Shown piece by piece: positions 43,690 to 54,622 of a stretch of DNA of 64,000 bases. Position 1 is the stretch's first letter. The number at the start of each line of letters is the position of its first letter. The notes beneath the pieces are model-generated. The model saw nothing but the letters and a program-made list of their open reading frames with translations. It was not told the origin of the DNA and did not search any database. The DNA is taken from the NCBI GenBank assembly GCA_949152475.1, contig OX424563.1, positions 10,637,001 to 10,701,000 on the forward strand, given 5' to 3'. The position numbers were made by a program, and so were the translations under genes. This stretch comes from Terebella lapidaria. Taxonomy: Eukaryota; Annelida; Polychaeta; Terebellida; Terebellidae.

Positions 43690-44918
43690 CCCCCTCCCCC
43701 TCTATCCCACGCCACCTGCCCCGTCTCATTATTATACATTTAGGTGACATATTCGACTCTCACAGGTAATATTTACCAAACTGATATGTATGTATTGTCT
43801 ATGGATGTTTCCATTTTGTACTCCGTAGCATCCTATTGATGACCTTTTCAAGCCATATACAAGCTGTGTGATAGTAAAAATGTAGAATGTTTCAATGAAT
43901 TATCATTATCATTAATTCGCTATGCATAAAATAAATGCCACAAATTTATATTTTGACATATGACAGAATTATACGTGTCACTTGCGACATTCGTGAATGT
44001 TATTTTTATTTCATCATATATTATTTATATGGAGCTATGCCGACAAATCCACATCGAACTATAATATGCGTACGACGATACCACCCCAAAATGACGTTTC
44101 TCGTAACTGACTGAATTTCTGCAAAAGGTTTCTTACTCAGCATTAACTGATAAAATACTGTAGATGTCTCAAACTCTCCTATTTTAATCCCGACACATAC
44201 CCCATACATATAAACATAAATATATATAAAAAATCCAATTGCTTTAGGATGTTCTCAGCTGCTTTTCGCAGCATGAGCGATTTACGACAGTTTGTGCGGT
44301 ACAAATATAAGGCGACTGCTATATGCTCATCCTTGAATCTCATGTAAGGAAAATACGGTAATGGTGTTCTTTCTCCACCATAAAAGCGCAAATGATATGG
44401 TTTCAACGTAATATCAGTACCTTTGGAATACAATGGATATTCTTATTTTTAACACGGTTCCAATCTTTACATTTCTCGATACTGCCTGAATCTCGTAACT
44501 GCCTGAATGACTGTACATGAATCCTTTCAAAACATCAAGAAATTGTTATTTGTTTGTTAGTATCGTAAAAAGGTAACATATACTTCACAATTACGCACAA
44601 ACATCTAATATTTGTGTACATATATTTGTGATTCCAGACTTTTGGTAATAGGTGTATATGAAAAATCCCCAGTGTAATGAACTTCTAGCACTACCATACC
44701 GTAAGCCTACAAAATATTAAATCTGATTAGGTACAGTCTCGGTAAAATTTGTCCTAAAAATTTCAGCACTAAAATGCATGGAGGCCTATACAGGGTAAGT
44801 CGCTGTTTACCTCCGGGCCCATCGCTGAATAACTTGACGGAAAATGGACCGATTTTGGTTATAATTTTAAACTTTTCTTTTTGTATTTTTTTTCTTAGTA
44901 ATACCTTTCAACTACTTG

Positions 44919-45370
44919 TGGCGATTTTGCCCAAAGATCGCGGCAAGAGATTCTTTCTAAACACTTTCTTGTTTCTGGCCGCTTCGTGTTCGAAGCACGG
45001 GAGTTGCTCTCTAATCCTCTTATCCACTATACTGTAACACTGGCTGTTTACGTCATCTCTCGTGTCTCATGACTCGATGACTCGACTATAAGTACTGTGG
45101 CCACATGTTTTGTGGCCGGAGTTGTCCAGAGACTGAGCACGACAGGTGAGCTCATGCCATGAGCTCCTTGTCCCTGTTCGGGTAAAGGCCAGTCAGGCCT
45201 CGGGGACGACTTAGGCCCAGGTGGGGAAGATCTTGATGACTCGGGGGTGTACGCCCTCTGGATCACTGGTCTCCCACCTGGGATGGTGCGACACAGGCTC
45301 TGGCAGACCGTCAGGCTGTCCAGGGCTCTATCCCTGCGGCAGTGCCGTCGGCGAGGCCAGCCAGCAACAT
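44919..45370 (+). repeat. LTR-like repeat, copy A
   Basis: From TGGCGATTTTGCCCAAAGAT to about 45370 this sequence is alignable with 59925-60395, in the same orientation. Shared blocks include GTTCGAAGCACG, CTATAAGTACT and CTCGGGGGTGTA...GGATGGTGCGACACAGGC. Divergence is substantial. The CTATAAGTACT box could be a core promoter. It abuts the 3' end of the LINE at 45376. It could be a solo or old LTR or another repeat family; LTR identity is inferred from its position around retroelement genes. Confidence 0.5.
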
Positions 45371-45375
45371 AATGA

Positions 45376-47925
45376 ATAATAATAATGATACTTTATTCTT
45401 ATAAAGCGCATATAAGCATAAAAACACTCTCAATGCGCTGTACATAAAAAAGTAGATTACATGAAACTGACCTGTAAAACGAACTATGATGATATAATAA
45501 CGTACATCAGATATAACACATGTAAAACCGTAGAAAACATTGTAGATAAATAAATAATTATGGGGAAAATGAGGTACATACATTGACTAGATTAACAGAT
45601 TAGGCCTAATCGAATGCTTGTTTAAAAAGGTGAGTTTTGAGTTCCGTTTTAAAAGTGTTGATATTATTGCACTGTTGAATGTTCCTAGGCAGATTATTCC
45701 ACAACATTGATCCACTGACTGAGAAGGCTCTCTCACCGTATGACCGAGTTCTGATGGCTGGAATAGTCAACCTTACGTCGGCACTTGATCGAAGCACCCG
45801 TGGTGGAACTTGGACTTGTAACAAGGATGTGATGTATTCTGGTGCCTGTTGATGGAGTGCTTTGTAGACTAGTAGGAGGGATTTGTACTGAACACGCTGT
45901 AGGACCGGGAGCCAGTGCAGTTTCTATAGGATAGGCGTGATATGGTCATGCTTTCTCGCGCCCGTAACTAGACGTGCAGCCGAATTCTGGACCCGTTGGA
46001 TTTTATTAAGTTGTTCGGCAGGCAGACCTGTCAACAGTACGTTGCAATAATCGATTTTTGAGATGATGTAGGCGTGAACCAGTTTTTCAATCGATGCTTT
46101 GTCCAAAAACTTTCTGAGGTGGCCGATGTACCGAATACTCGAGAGTGCGGACCGTGTCACGTTGGTCACATGCTGATCTAGGGTCAGATGGTGATCAAAG
46201 GTCACTCCTAGGTTTTTGACTGCCACTTTGTGTGCCACAGACAAGTCTCCGATCATTACATCTGGGATTGGTTTTGTTGACCTATGACGGGATGACAGGT
46301 ATATGACTTCCGTTTTTCCATCGTTGAGCTTCAACTTGTTGACGAGCATCCAACGGCGGATATCAGCTAGGCAGGCCTCCAGATGATGGATTGTCGTGTC
46401 AGTGCTGGCGCCCTTCATCAGACTGACATCTGAGCTGCGTATCGTCTGCGTAACTGACATAGTGAATGTCGTGATGACGAATTACGTCTCCAAGCGGGGC
46501 CATGTACATCGTGAACAGAACCGGCCCAAGGACCGAGCCCTGCAGGACACCCCAAGTCAACGCGCGAGATCCGGATACTCCGGAGGCGAATGTGACACTC
46601 TGTGTGCGTCCGACCAGATAAGATTTCACCCATCGTGATGCAGAATCTGTTATCCCAAATCGATTTTCCAGTCTATCCAGGAGTCTTGCATGATCAATGG
46701 TATCGAAGGCGGCGCTCAGATCTAGCATCACAAGCGCCGCCTGATTACCACGATCAAGATCCATGAGGAGGTCATTGGATACTCGAAGTAGAGCTGTCTC
46801 TGTCGAGTGTGCCCCTCTGTATGCTGACGGGTACTTGTCAAGGAGATGATGTTCACTGAGGTATGCAGCCAGCTGAGCTGCCACAATGCGCTCTAAACAA
46901 GTTGAGACATAGGGCAGGGCCGAAACTGGTCTGTAGTTTGATAGTGTGTTACTGCACAATCCTGTTTTCTTCAGAAGAGGTGTGATACAAGCACATTTGA
47001 AGATCTCGGGAACCACGGCTGATTCCAAGGAAGAATTCACTATTCGTGTCACTATTGGCAGTAAGACAGGAAAACAAGCTTTGAATAACCAGGCTGGCAG
47101 CGGGTCACTTGCAGCAGATTTGCAGGCGAACTGGTTGATAATCCGCTGCACTTCCTCTTCGGAAACTGTGTGCCATGTATTCAATGATGATGTACATGTT
47201 GCGTTTCTTTTTAAGCCGTATATTGTCATAGAAGAATTCACTGAAATCTTCAGCACTAAGGTTAGAGGTTGAATTTGATGAACGGAAGTTGCCGAAATTA
47301 TCATTGATCAGCTTGAACAGAGTTTCTGTATCAGCATTTGGCGATTTTATCCCGATAATGGTCATTCTTCGCCTTCTCTATCGCTTTAGCATAGATCTGG
47401 CAGTCCTGCCGGAAGATTTGATGGTGAACTACTAGTTCTGAACGCTTCCAAGCTCTTTCAGAATCTCGTTTGTGCAGTTTAGCAATGTGCAATTCCTCGG
47501 AAAAACACGGCGATCGAGGTCTTTCAGTAATTGTCCATGTCTTTATTGAGGCGTGCTCGCCGAGGATCCTGCTGAGGGTAGAATTATATTCCTGGGCGAG
47601 TGAACCATCTTCTGTGGTAGATAGGTCTGACTCTATCACAGACTGGGTGAAGTTAGTAATGTCCATTTTGTGGAGCGAACGAGATTTGATTTGCTTTCTA
47701 ACAGGCGATGGTGCCTTGAACCTAAGTGTTGATGACAGGGCAAAGTGGTCTGAAGGCACATCAGAAATCACATTCACGGTGTTAAGCAAGTTATCACCAT
47801 CACGCGTGATGATTAAGTCAAGTGTGTGACCTCGGATGTGCGTGCCCACGTGCAACATGCCCACGTGCGCGAGTTCTGTGGTTCCGCTCCCATGGCATCT
47901 CAGGCTCCGCACACGGCTACATTAC
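45376..47925 (-). pseudogene. CR1/L2-like LINE, 5'-truncated and frameshifted
   Basis: Read on minus: the C-terminal part of the endonuclease with the SDH motif (47912-47331), then reverse transcriptase with LLKKTGLCSNTLSNYRPVS, HSTETALLRV, LDLSAAFDTIDH, LQGSVLGPVLF and SYADDT (47304-46430). After a frameshift come the thumb (LNDGKTEVIYL, VKNLGVTFD) and the C-terminal SYGERAFSVSGSMLWN block (to ~45606). The 3' tail ends in ATT repeats at 45376-45390. At least two frameshifts (about 47320 and 46430) and the missing 5' end make it dead. It lies between LTR-like copy A and the Ty3-like pol. Confidence 0.88.
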
Positions 47926-48299
47926 CATAACTATGTACTATGCATGTTGTATATGATGTTGTTGATGTTGGTGATGATAATGGTGATGGTGATGTGTTAT
48001 GACGTGATGTATGACAGCCGGGCTCGTCCAGACGGACTGTTACCTGGTTGTAGTTCTAGTAATTACCGCCGCCCGCCGCGTGCGCCCAGTGCCGCGCCCA
48101 GTGCCACGCCGGAGGAACTCTTCCTCTCGACCAGGTCCTCCAGGACCGCAACGTCAAACTCCACGTGAGGGAAACTGGAGCCGGACGTAGTGGCGACCAA
48201 CACTGCATCCGGGAACAGTGGTCTTGTGGCACCCGTCTTTGCACCACCTGTGGACAAGCTGGACAATACTCAGGTAGATATAACTTCTGCGGAAGTGGT

Positions 48300-49010
48300 C
48301 CAACGATGTCGTCGTGTAAGGCCGGTCGTTCGAGGAAACCCTCACCAACCTCCAGATGGCACTCCATCGCATCCGTGACGCAGGCCTTAAGTTGAAGCCC
48401 AGCAAGTCCGATCTCTTCGCCGAAGAGATCTTGTACTTGGGCTTCATGGTAACAGGCACCGGAGTTAGAACGGACCCCGCGAAGATCGAGGCCGTACAGC
48501 ACTGGCCCCAGCCTTGTAACGTGGTGGACGTGAGTTCCTTCTTGGGCTTCGCGAGCTACCACAACCGGTTTATTCGAGGCTTCGCGGAGATCGCACGCCC
48601 CCTTACTTACCTCACGGAAAAGGGCGTCGATTTTGTCTGGGGACCCTTGCAGGAGATCGCCTTTGCGGATCTCTGGAAAGCCCTGGTGGCAGCTGGACAC
48701 TGACGCGAGTAATTTTGCGCTCGGCGGTGTCCTCTCGCAGGTCGTAGACGGGCAGGAGCGTTCAGTAGCTTATGCGAGTGTGGCTCTGAGTCGCTCTCAA
48801 ATGAACTACTGCACCACTCACCGCGAGCTCCTCATGGTGGTAACCATGACCAGGCAGTTCCGGCATTACTTGTTGGGGCGACATTTCCGGCTGCACTGAT
48901 CACAGTTCGCTCCGGTGGCTCCTCATCTATAGTGAGGCCGACGGCTTGGTGGCCCGGGGTCTCGTCAAACTCCAGGAGTATGACATGCAAATGAGAACGG
49001 CGCCGGAAAG
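48300..49010 (+). pseudogene. Ty3/gypsy-like reverse transcriptase C-terminus and RNase H remnant
   Basis: The RT frame picks up at about 48308, at the catalytic aspartate region, with a stop codon, and runs through FEETLTNLQMALHRIRDAGL and ILYLGFMVTG, then the connection FLGFASYHNRFI. RNase H follows in a shifted frame from about 48699 (DTDASNFALGGVLSQ, YTTHRELL-like). A further shift at ~48898 leads to the TDHSSLRWLL block. Protease and most of RT are missing. It is inactive. Confidence 0.85.
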
Positions 49011-50879
49011 TTGCATGGCAATGCCGATGGGCTGTCCCGTTGTCATAAGTGCAAGAACCCCGACTGTGCAGGAATGACTCCATTCCAGCGCGTCGAGGAT
49101 TCTTCCTCAGACTCGGAACTGGACATTCTGGGAAGACCGCAGGCCGCCGCCCCCTTTATCAACACGGCAGCCCGAGCCACAGGAGTCCACCCCCGCGTGA
49201 GGACCTGCCGTTACCGGCGATGGCGTCCCGCCTTTGAACCGAAGGTGCGGCTCAGCTCCAGCGAGTCTTCCTCGAGTCCAGCGATGTACTCCTCATGGGT
49301 ACCATCCGCGTCCTCGGATGAGTCTGAGTATGAGCGGTCCTTGCCCCCAGTGGTGATGGCCGCTGATACGCAGCCGGACATAACGGATGAGGAGCCGAAC
49401 TTGGGCGGCTACTCTCCGGCACAAGTGGCTGTGGAGCAGAGAGCTGACGGTGCTCTGGCACCGGTTATAAAGGCCCTCGAGGCCGGCCAGAAGCCCTCCA
49501 AGGCTGAGCAGAAGACCTACAAGGAGGAGACACAGTCTCTAGTCTCCCAGTGGGAATGGCTCACCTTGAGGGATGGCCTCTTGTACCGGCGCTATGAGCC
49601 ACCGAGCCCACTGCCCCGTCAGTTGCACGACCTCCGGGTGACCGCTCACCTGGGAATCTGGAGGACCGTCCATCGGCTACAACAGTGCTTTCACTGGCCT
49701 GGTAGCGGATTGGACGTGCACTGGTGGTGCACAGCTTGCCCTCGGTGTCAGGCTTGCAAAGGAGTTCCGGATCCTGGCTGCCACCCCTTAACCACGGTTA
49801 AGGCTGGCGCGCCTTTTGACCGGATCACCCTGGACATACTAGATACTCACCGGGCCGCTCCGTGTGGGTTCCGGTACATCCTGGTGATCTCAGACTATTT
49901 CACCAAGTACAACGATGCCTATCCCCTGCGGTGCCAGACCGCAGACGAGGTGGCTCGGTTGCTGATGAATAGGTGGGTGGTTTACCATGGCATACCCAAG
50001 CAGGTACATTCGGATCAGGGCACGCAATTTGAGAGCAACCTGTTCCGGAACCTGACACAGATGCTAAGGAGTACCAAGGTCCGGACCACCCCTTACAAGC
50101 CCCAGTCTGATGGACAGGTCGAACGGTTTAATCGATATATCCTGAATATGTTGGTGGCCTTTGTAAATGATCATGCGAACGATTGGGATGACCACCTCCC
50201 ATATATCTTAATGGCATACCGGTCGTCGGTCCACTCTTCGACCGGAGTGACTCCGCACGCGATGTTGTACGGCCGAGAGCTCAATCTGCCCATGGATATC
50301 ATGTATCCAACCACGGGGGAAACCGGTCCGGTACCCCAGTGCGGTCCGGAGTACGTAGGGTGGGTTCGCCGCGCCCGGGCGAATGCCCATGACTTCTCGC
50401 GAGCGCGCCTGGATAAGTCCGCTATCCGGCAGAAGCGTGGCTATTACGCCCATGCTAAGGGTAGGCCCGCTTTTGCGGTAGGGGATAGGGTCGTTATTAT
50501 TATCCACCGGCTAAGCAAGGTAACAAGTTTGCAAAGCCGTGGATCGGCCCGTTCACCGTATGGAGGAAAGCAGGTGACAGAGGTGGACTACCGGATCCGT
50601 CGGGATTCCGATCCGGACAGGGTGCTGGTGATCCATATCGACAACCTGAATAAGTTCGGGGGCCCGCTCGTCATGGATCCGCTCATACAGGATGCTTCCG
50701 ACACTTTCGGTCAGCATCCGCGGACGCTGGACGAGTGTGTGCGCCATATGGTGGGTCTTCCGGATGACATTACACCTGTTCTCGGCGATCTGCAGGTTCC
50801 CCCAATACCTCCTGGACCTGCGGATGACAGACGGCCACGCCGGAAACCTCGTGCTCCGTCTCGATATGGGTGGGACTAA
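49011..50879 (+). CDS. Ty3/gypsy-like integrase open frame
   Basis: A 622-codon open frame starts inside the end of the RNase H/connection region (HGNADGLSR) and encodes a linker of ~200 residues followed by integrase. The HHCC zinc finger is visible (HDLRVTAHLG ... WWCTACPRCQACK). The DDE core has its first Asp in LDILD, the second in HSDQGTQF and the Glu in DGQVERFN. The C-terminal GPY/F-type module lies partly in a shifted frame (about 50512-50575), so two compensating indels are likely. No chromodomain was seen. It is a relic of an LTR retroelement, and the frame is long but not functional as a full pol. Confidence 0.88.
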   Translation: MHGNADGLSRCHKCKNPDCAGMTPFQRVEDSSSDSELDILGRPQAAAPFINTAARATGVHPRVRTCRYRRWRPAFEPKVRLSSSESSSSPAMYSSWVPSASSDESEYERSLPPVVMAADTQPDITDEEPNLGGYSPAQVAVEQRADGALAPVIKALEAGQKPSKAEQKTYKEETQSLVSQWEWLTLRDGLLYRRYEPPSPLPRQLHDLRVTAHLGIWRTVHRLQQCFHWPGSGLDVHWWCTACPRCQACKGVPDPGCHPLTTVKAGAPFDRITLDILDTHRAAPCGFRYILVISDYFTKYNDAYPLRCQTADEVARLLMNRWVVYHGIPKQVHSDQGTQFESNLFRNLTQMLRSTKVRTTPYKPQSDGQVERFNRYILNMLVAFVNDHANDWDDHLPYILMAYRSSVHSSTGVTPHAMLYGRELNLPMDIMYPTTGETGPVPQCGPEYVGWVRRARANAHDFSRARLDKSAIRQKRGYYAHAKGRPAFAVGDRVVIIIHRLSKVTSLQSRGSARSPYGGKQVTEVDYRIRRDSDPDRVLVIHIDNLNKFGGPLVMDPLIQDASDTFGQHPRTLDECVRHMVGLPDDITPVLGDLQVPPIPPGPADDRRPRRKPRAPSRYGWD

Positions 50880-52430
50880 CGTTCCGCTCATGTGGATGTG
50901 TCTGCAGTATCCATCTATCACACCAGGGATGGATTTTAGGTCGTTCCGTAGGGATCCGGACGACTTTCCTCTGTGAGTGGGCACTGTGTGGCTATCTCCA
51001 TAGTTTAGGTCTCCGGAAATCTTTAAGTCGTAACGCCACCGCTCCGCATCCGCCCTCCCGTAGTTTCTAGCACTAGGGACGTGCGGCAAGCCTATCCGCA
51101 TCATGTGGATTGCTGTCCAGCGTAGTTAACCCAACGCCTACGCTGGCCGGACCACTTTTGTGGATTCGCCGGATGCCCCTTTGTCCCGGAACGGTCTCTG
51201 ATATGGCCAGACTGAGGTTGGGATTTACATCCGCTACAGGAGAAGCGCCTTCCCACGGATTTGGGGAACTGGCATATGGACGCGGGGAGAGTATCCGGAT
51301 GCGAGGACTGATGTCCGCGGTTCGTTCGCGCAACTCGTCCGGCGCTCCGGACGCTTTCAGATGACGCACTTCGGTGCGTTGTCACCCGTGAGCCACTAGT
51401 ATAAGGTTGTTTATAGTAGGATAAGGTTTCTAGCGGCAGGAAACCGTTTTACCATTATTTTTAATGGACCGGCTGTTAAGTCTGCAAGTGCAGACCAGCC
51501 GCGGCAGCGGGTGACGCTCTTTTTCGTCCAGATCGCACTTTATAAAACGCGGTCCGGCTGGAATGACCAAAACCCCTGCCTCCTTCTAAGAAGGGGATCT
51601 ATCATTACCATCGGATAGAATAAGCCATGCTATGGTGATTGTCTGGATCTGGACTCCGTCCACGGGCAGGTCCGGACGACCGCCGGCTATTGATTTCATC
51701 ATGTTTGGGATTCTCTAGATTGGGTGCTGGCATGAAGGGTTCGCCCCCTAACCATTGCGGTTATGGACCTGCCGGTATCTCGTGTAAATTTATTGGATTC
51801 GCGCTCCGTTGGTCGTTGTATGGGCTCTGGGCTGGACCGGTGCATTGCTCCGTGGCTCCATTGTACGATGAGGTTGCTAGTGGGCATGTCATGATAGCCC
51901 ACAGGGCACTCAATTGTCTTTAGGGCTACCATGGGCATACCCGATTGCCTTGTAAGCGTACCAGCGGCTATGGGAAGTGTTTATGTTTGTTTATCCATCT
52001 AATGTTATTATTTACTGAGTGTATTATTTAAACCACAAGTATGCGTGCATTCCGTGAAAATGCTCTTCTTTCTCATTTAATCATACATTGAGATAAGTTT
52101 AGTGATATATCTTTTTCCTGGTGCAATAGAGAGTTAGAAATCGGGAAATTCCTGCTTTCATAAGAGGGGTGTAGAAGATTGTGTTCATGTTATCAGAAGC
52201 CTGTATGCCGTGATCTATGAAAAATGTAGGCAAACAGTGGTAAATTTATTTTCATTACTGTTTGAGCGGCAGCAGTAAATGTATTTTTATCGCTGCTGAT
52301 TGATCTTAATTGTAAGATCCACAAGTAGATTGACTTCTGATTCATTGTATACAATCTTTATCCTGCTGGGGTGATTAAATTCACGTCATTGTCCGCCAGT
52401 GCAGCAGCGATAGCTAATGACTGATTTTAA
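50880..52430 (+). other. downstream region of the Ty3-like remnant
   Basis: GC-rich sequence without a recognised protein, continuing the composition of the pol region to about 51950, then AT-rich. It may hold the 3' UTR and an LTR of the element (a TATAAAA box lies near 51541), but no second copy is in the window to prove it. Confidence 0.35.
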
Positions 52431-52433
52431 TTA

Positions 52434-53585
52434 GGGCATTTCGGCACGAAATGTCCTTATGGTTTTGTCAGAAATTTTTTTTTTTCACTTTTCGGTTTCC
52501 AGACGATAACTCAAGAACGCCTTGACGAATCTTCGAGAAATTTTCATCAGTTATCACATATATTACGTAGATGAACCCTACTGTTTTGGAGATTTCGGAG
52601 GTTGCCGGCTCCGAGGTCCGGTTAGTCCGTGAGGATGAATTTTGTGTCAAATGGTTTCCAGATGATAACTCAAAAAGTACTTGTGCTACCATTCTGAAAC
52701 TTGACATATATGGTGATATAGTGTCACAGAGGAACCCTATCGATTATGGGGTCAATCCCTCAAACGACCTTTGACCCAGGGGCCGAATACAATTTTGGTG
52801 AGTCATCCTTGAGGCTCATTGCATATCTCAAAAACGGTGCATCGTAGAGCGAAACTGACGTTATTTTTGGACTCGTGACACTAGACAAACATGTCTTAAG
52901 GGTATGTTTGGTGAACTTGGCCCTGGGCAGAACTTTTTTTTGCTGAGTCGGCGTTTTTCATTTTTGGCCATATCTCGGAAAAGGTGCGTCGTAGAGCGAA
53001 ACGGACGTTATTTTCGGTCTCGTCACATTAGGCAAACTTGTCTTAGGAGTATGTTGGGTGAACTTGGCCCTGGGCCAATTTTTTTTTTTGCTGAGTCGGC
53101 GTTTTCCATTTTCGGCCATATCTCGGAAAAGGTGCGTCGTAGAGCGATACGGATGTTATTTTCGGACTCGTGACACTAGGCAAACATGTCTTAGGTGTAT
53201 TTTTTTTTTGCTTAGTCGGTGTTTTTCATTTTCGGCCATATCTCGGAAATGGTGCGTTGTAGAGCGAAACTGGCGTTATTTTCGGACTCGTGACACTAGG
53301 CAAACATGTCTTAGGGGCATGTTGAGTGAGCTGGACCCTGGGCCAAATTTTTTTTCTTTTGTCTGAAACGGTGCGGACTCGTGACACTAGAAAAACATGT
53401 CTTAGGGGTATGTTGGATGAACTTGTCCCTGGGCCAAATTATTTTTCTGCTGAGTCGGCATTTTTCATTTTTGGCCATAAATCGTTTAATGGATGAAATG
53501 GATGTATCTACATAATCATTTTGGTTGAAGAGTTGTCAGTAATTAACAGTTCAACTGTGATTGTGTTGTGTATCGAAATGCCCCA
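52434..53585. mobile_element. non-autonomous element with GGGCATTTCG ends and a ~147-bp array
   Basis: The left end GGGCATTTCGGCAC and right end inverted CGAAATGCCCC bracket an array of about five units. The units share GGTGAACTTGGCCCTGGGCC, a T-run, GAGTCGGCGTTTT, CCATATCTCGGAAAAGGTGC and GTCTTAGGGGTATGTTG. One unit is shortened. The cysteine-rich open frames here come from the repeat. Confidence 0.6.
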
Positions 53586-54257
53586 AGGCCTCTAGGCCTT
53601 TATGTCTAGTTACTGTATGTGATTGCGGGATCCCCCGGGATGGCCTGCCGCCTGTATTAAGGCCACCCGAATACATGGCATGATATAAGGAGTCACCGGG
53701 AGAGATGCGTGTATATGCATGAGCCTATAGTGAAAACGTAATTCGTTTGTTGGCCTGTATGTTAAAACAAGTTGGCTGTTTTCAAAAAACAGTCAAAACT
53801 CGGGGGAATTATTTGTTGAATGGATGGTATTGGTAGCATGTATAATTCATGAATTGACGAAGTTTTTTTTTCCCACAAAAGTTTTATTTTGAATGTTTCT
53901 GAAATGTGTCCATTTACATATCTTTAGATCCGTGAGCACAACCATCATACACATGATATCATATTTCACCATCCTGCTACTTTCTTATGTGTTGTTTTTA
54001 CACCCTCTATGACAGCAGACCAATTTTAAACAAATATCTCATCTATCACATCATTCAATCTAAATCATCATAACACCTTCATTAATGAAGTAATTAACAT
54101 CTACATCCAACCACCCTCACATAACTTTATTTAATACACCGCTACACGCTAGAATACCATGGCACAACATTGGACTGTGTGTAGCCAACTATATACACGA
54201 TATACAAGATATTGCAAGAACCAGAATTGGGGTCAGAATAATAAGCATGAAACAAAA

Positions 54258-54307
<50 letters not shown>
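54258..54307. repeat. (CT)n microsatellite
   Basis: A CT run with one TTC interruption. It generates a false RERERE frame on the minus strand. Confidence 0.95.
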
Positions 54308-54310
<3 letters not shown>

Positions 54311-54622
54311 GTAAACATAAGCACATGGCTTGGATCATCTATGCGCAGAAGCAAGCACACTAACTATATAAAGCAGCTCTAAAACATGCATCGCATCCGG
54401 CAATTTTCTCGCCACATAATATGCTCGGCGGCCTAATGGCCCCCGAGCAAATAGACGTTAACACGGAGACGCGCTATACTGCTGCGCGTGCAGAATAACT
54501 GCCAGCTTTAATGCTGTATAAACGATGTAACCAGTGCTCGCTGGTCATTCAAGCACTCGGCACTGGTTGAGGAAGATCTTCGGGTCTGATTCCAAGTGCT
54601 TCAAGTGAAAGAGTACTTGGAT

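Larger units (their letters stand above)
42389..44660. repeat. widely spaced inverted repeats
   Basis: ATTACCAAAAGTCTGGAATC (about 42391) reappears inverted near 44640 (GATTCCAGACTTTTGGTAAT). ACAGTCGTTCAGGCAGTTAC (about 43020) reappears inverted near 44490-44513 (GTAACTGCCTGAATGACTGT). The order is nested, so the stretch may be one 2.3-kb element with long, eroded inverted ends. No coding frame was recognised inside. Confidence 0.5.

Noticed and set aside
43530..43769. SLSLSL/REREREK-type proteins
   Set aside because: Translation of a CT microsatellite; the same applies at 54142-54360.
48056..48700. Minus-strand 214-codon open frame
   Set aside because: Antisense of the Ty3-like RT remnant, whose motifs are on the plus strand.
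52904..53366. Cys-rich repeat protein
   Set aside because: The open frames come from the ~147-bp tandem units and are broken by T-runs and length changes.
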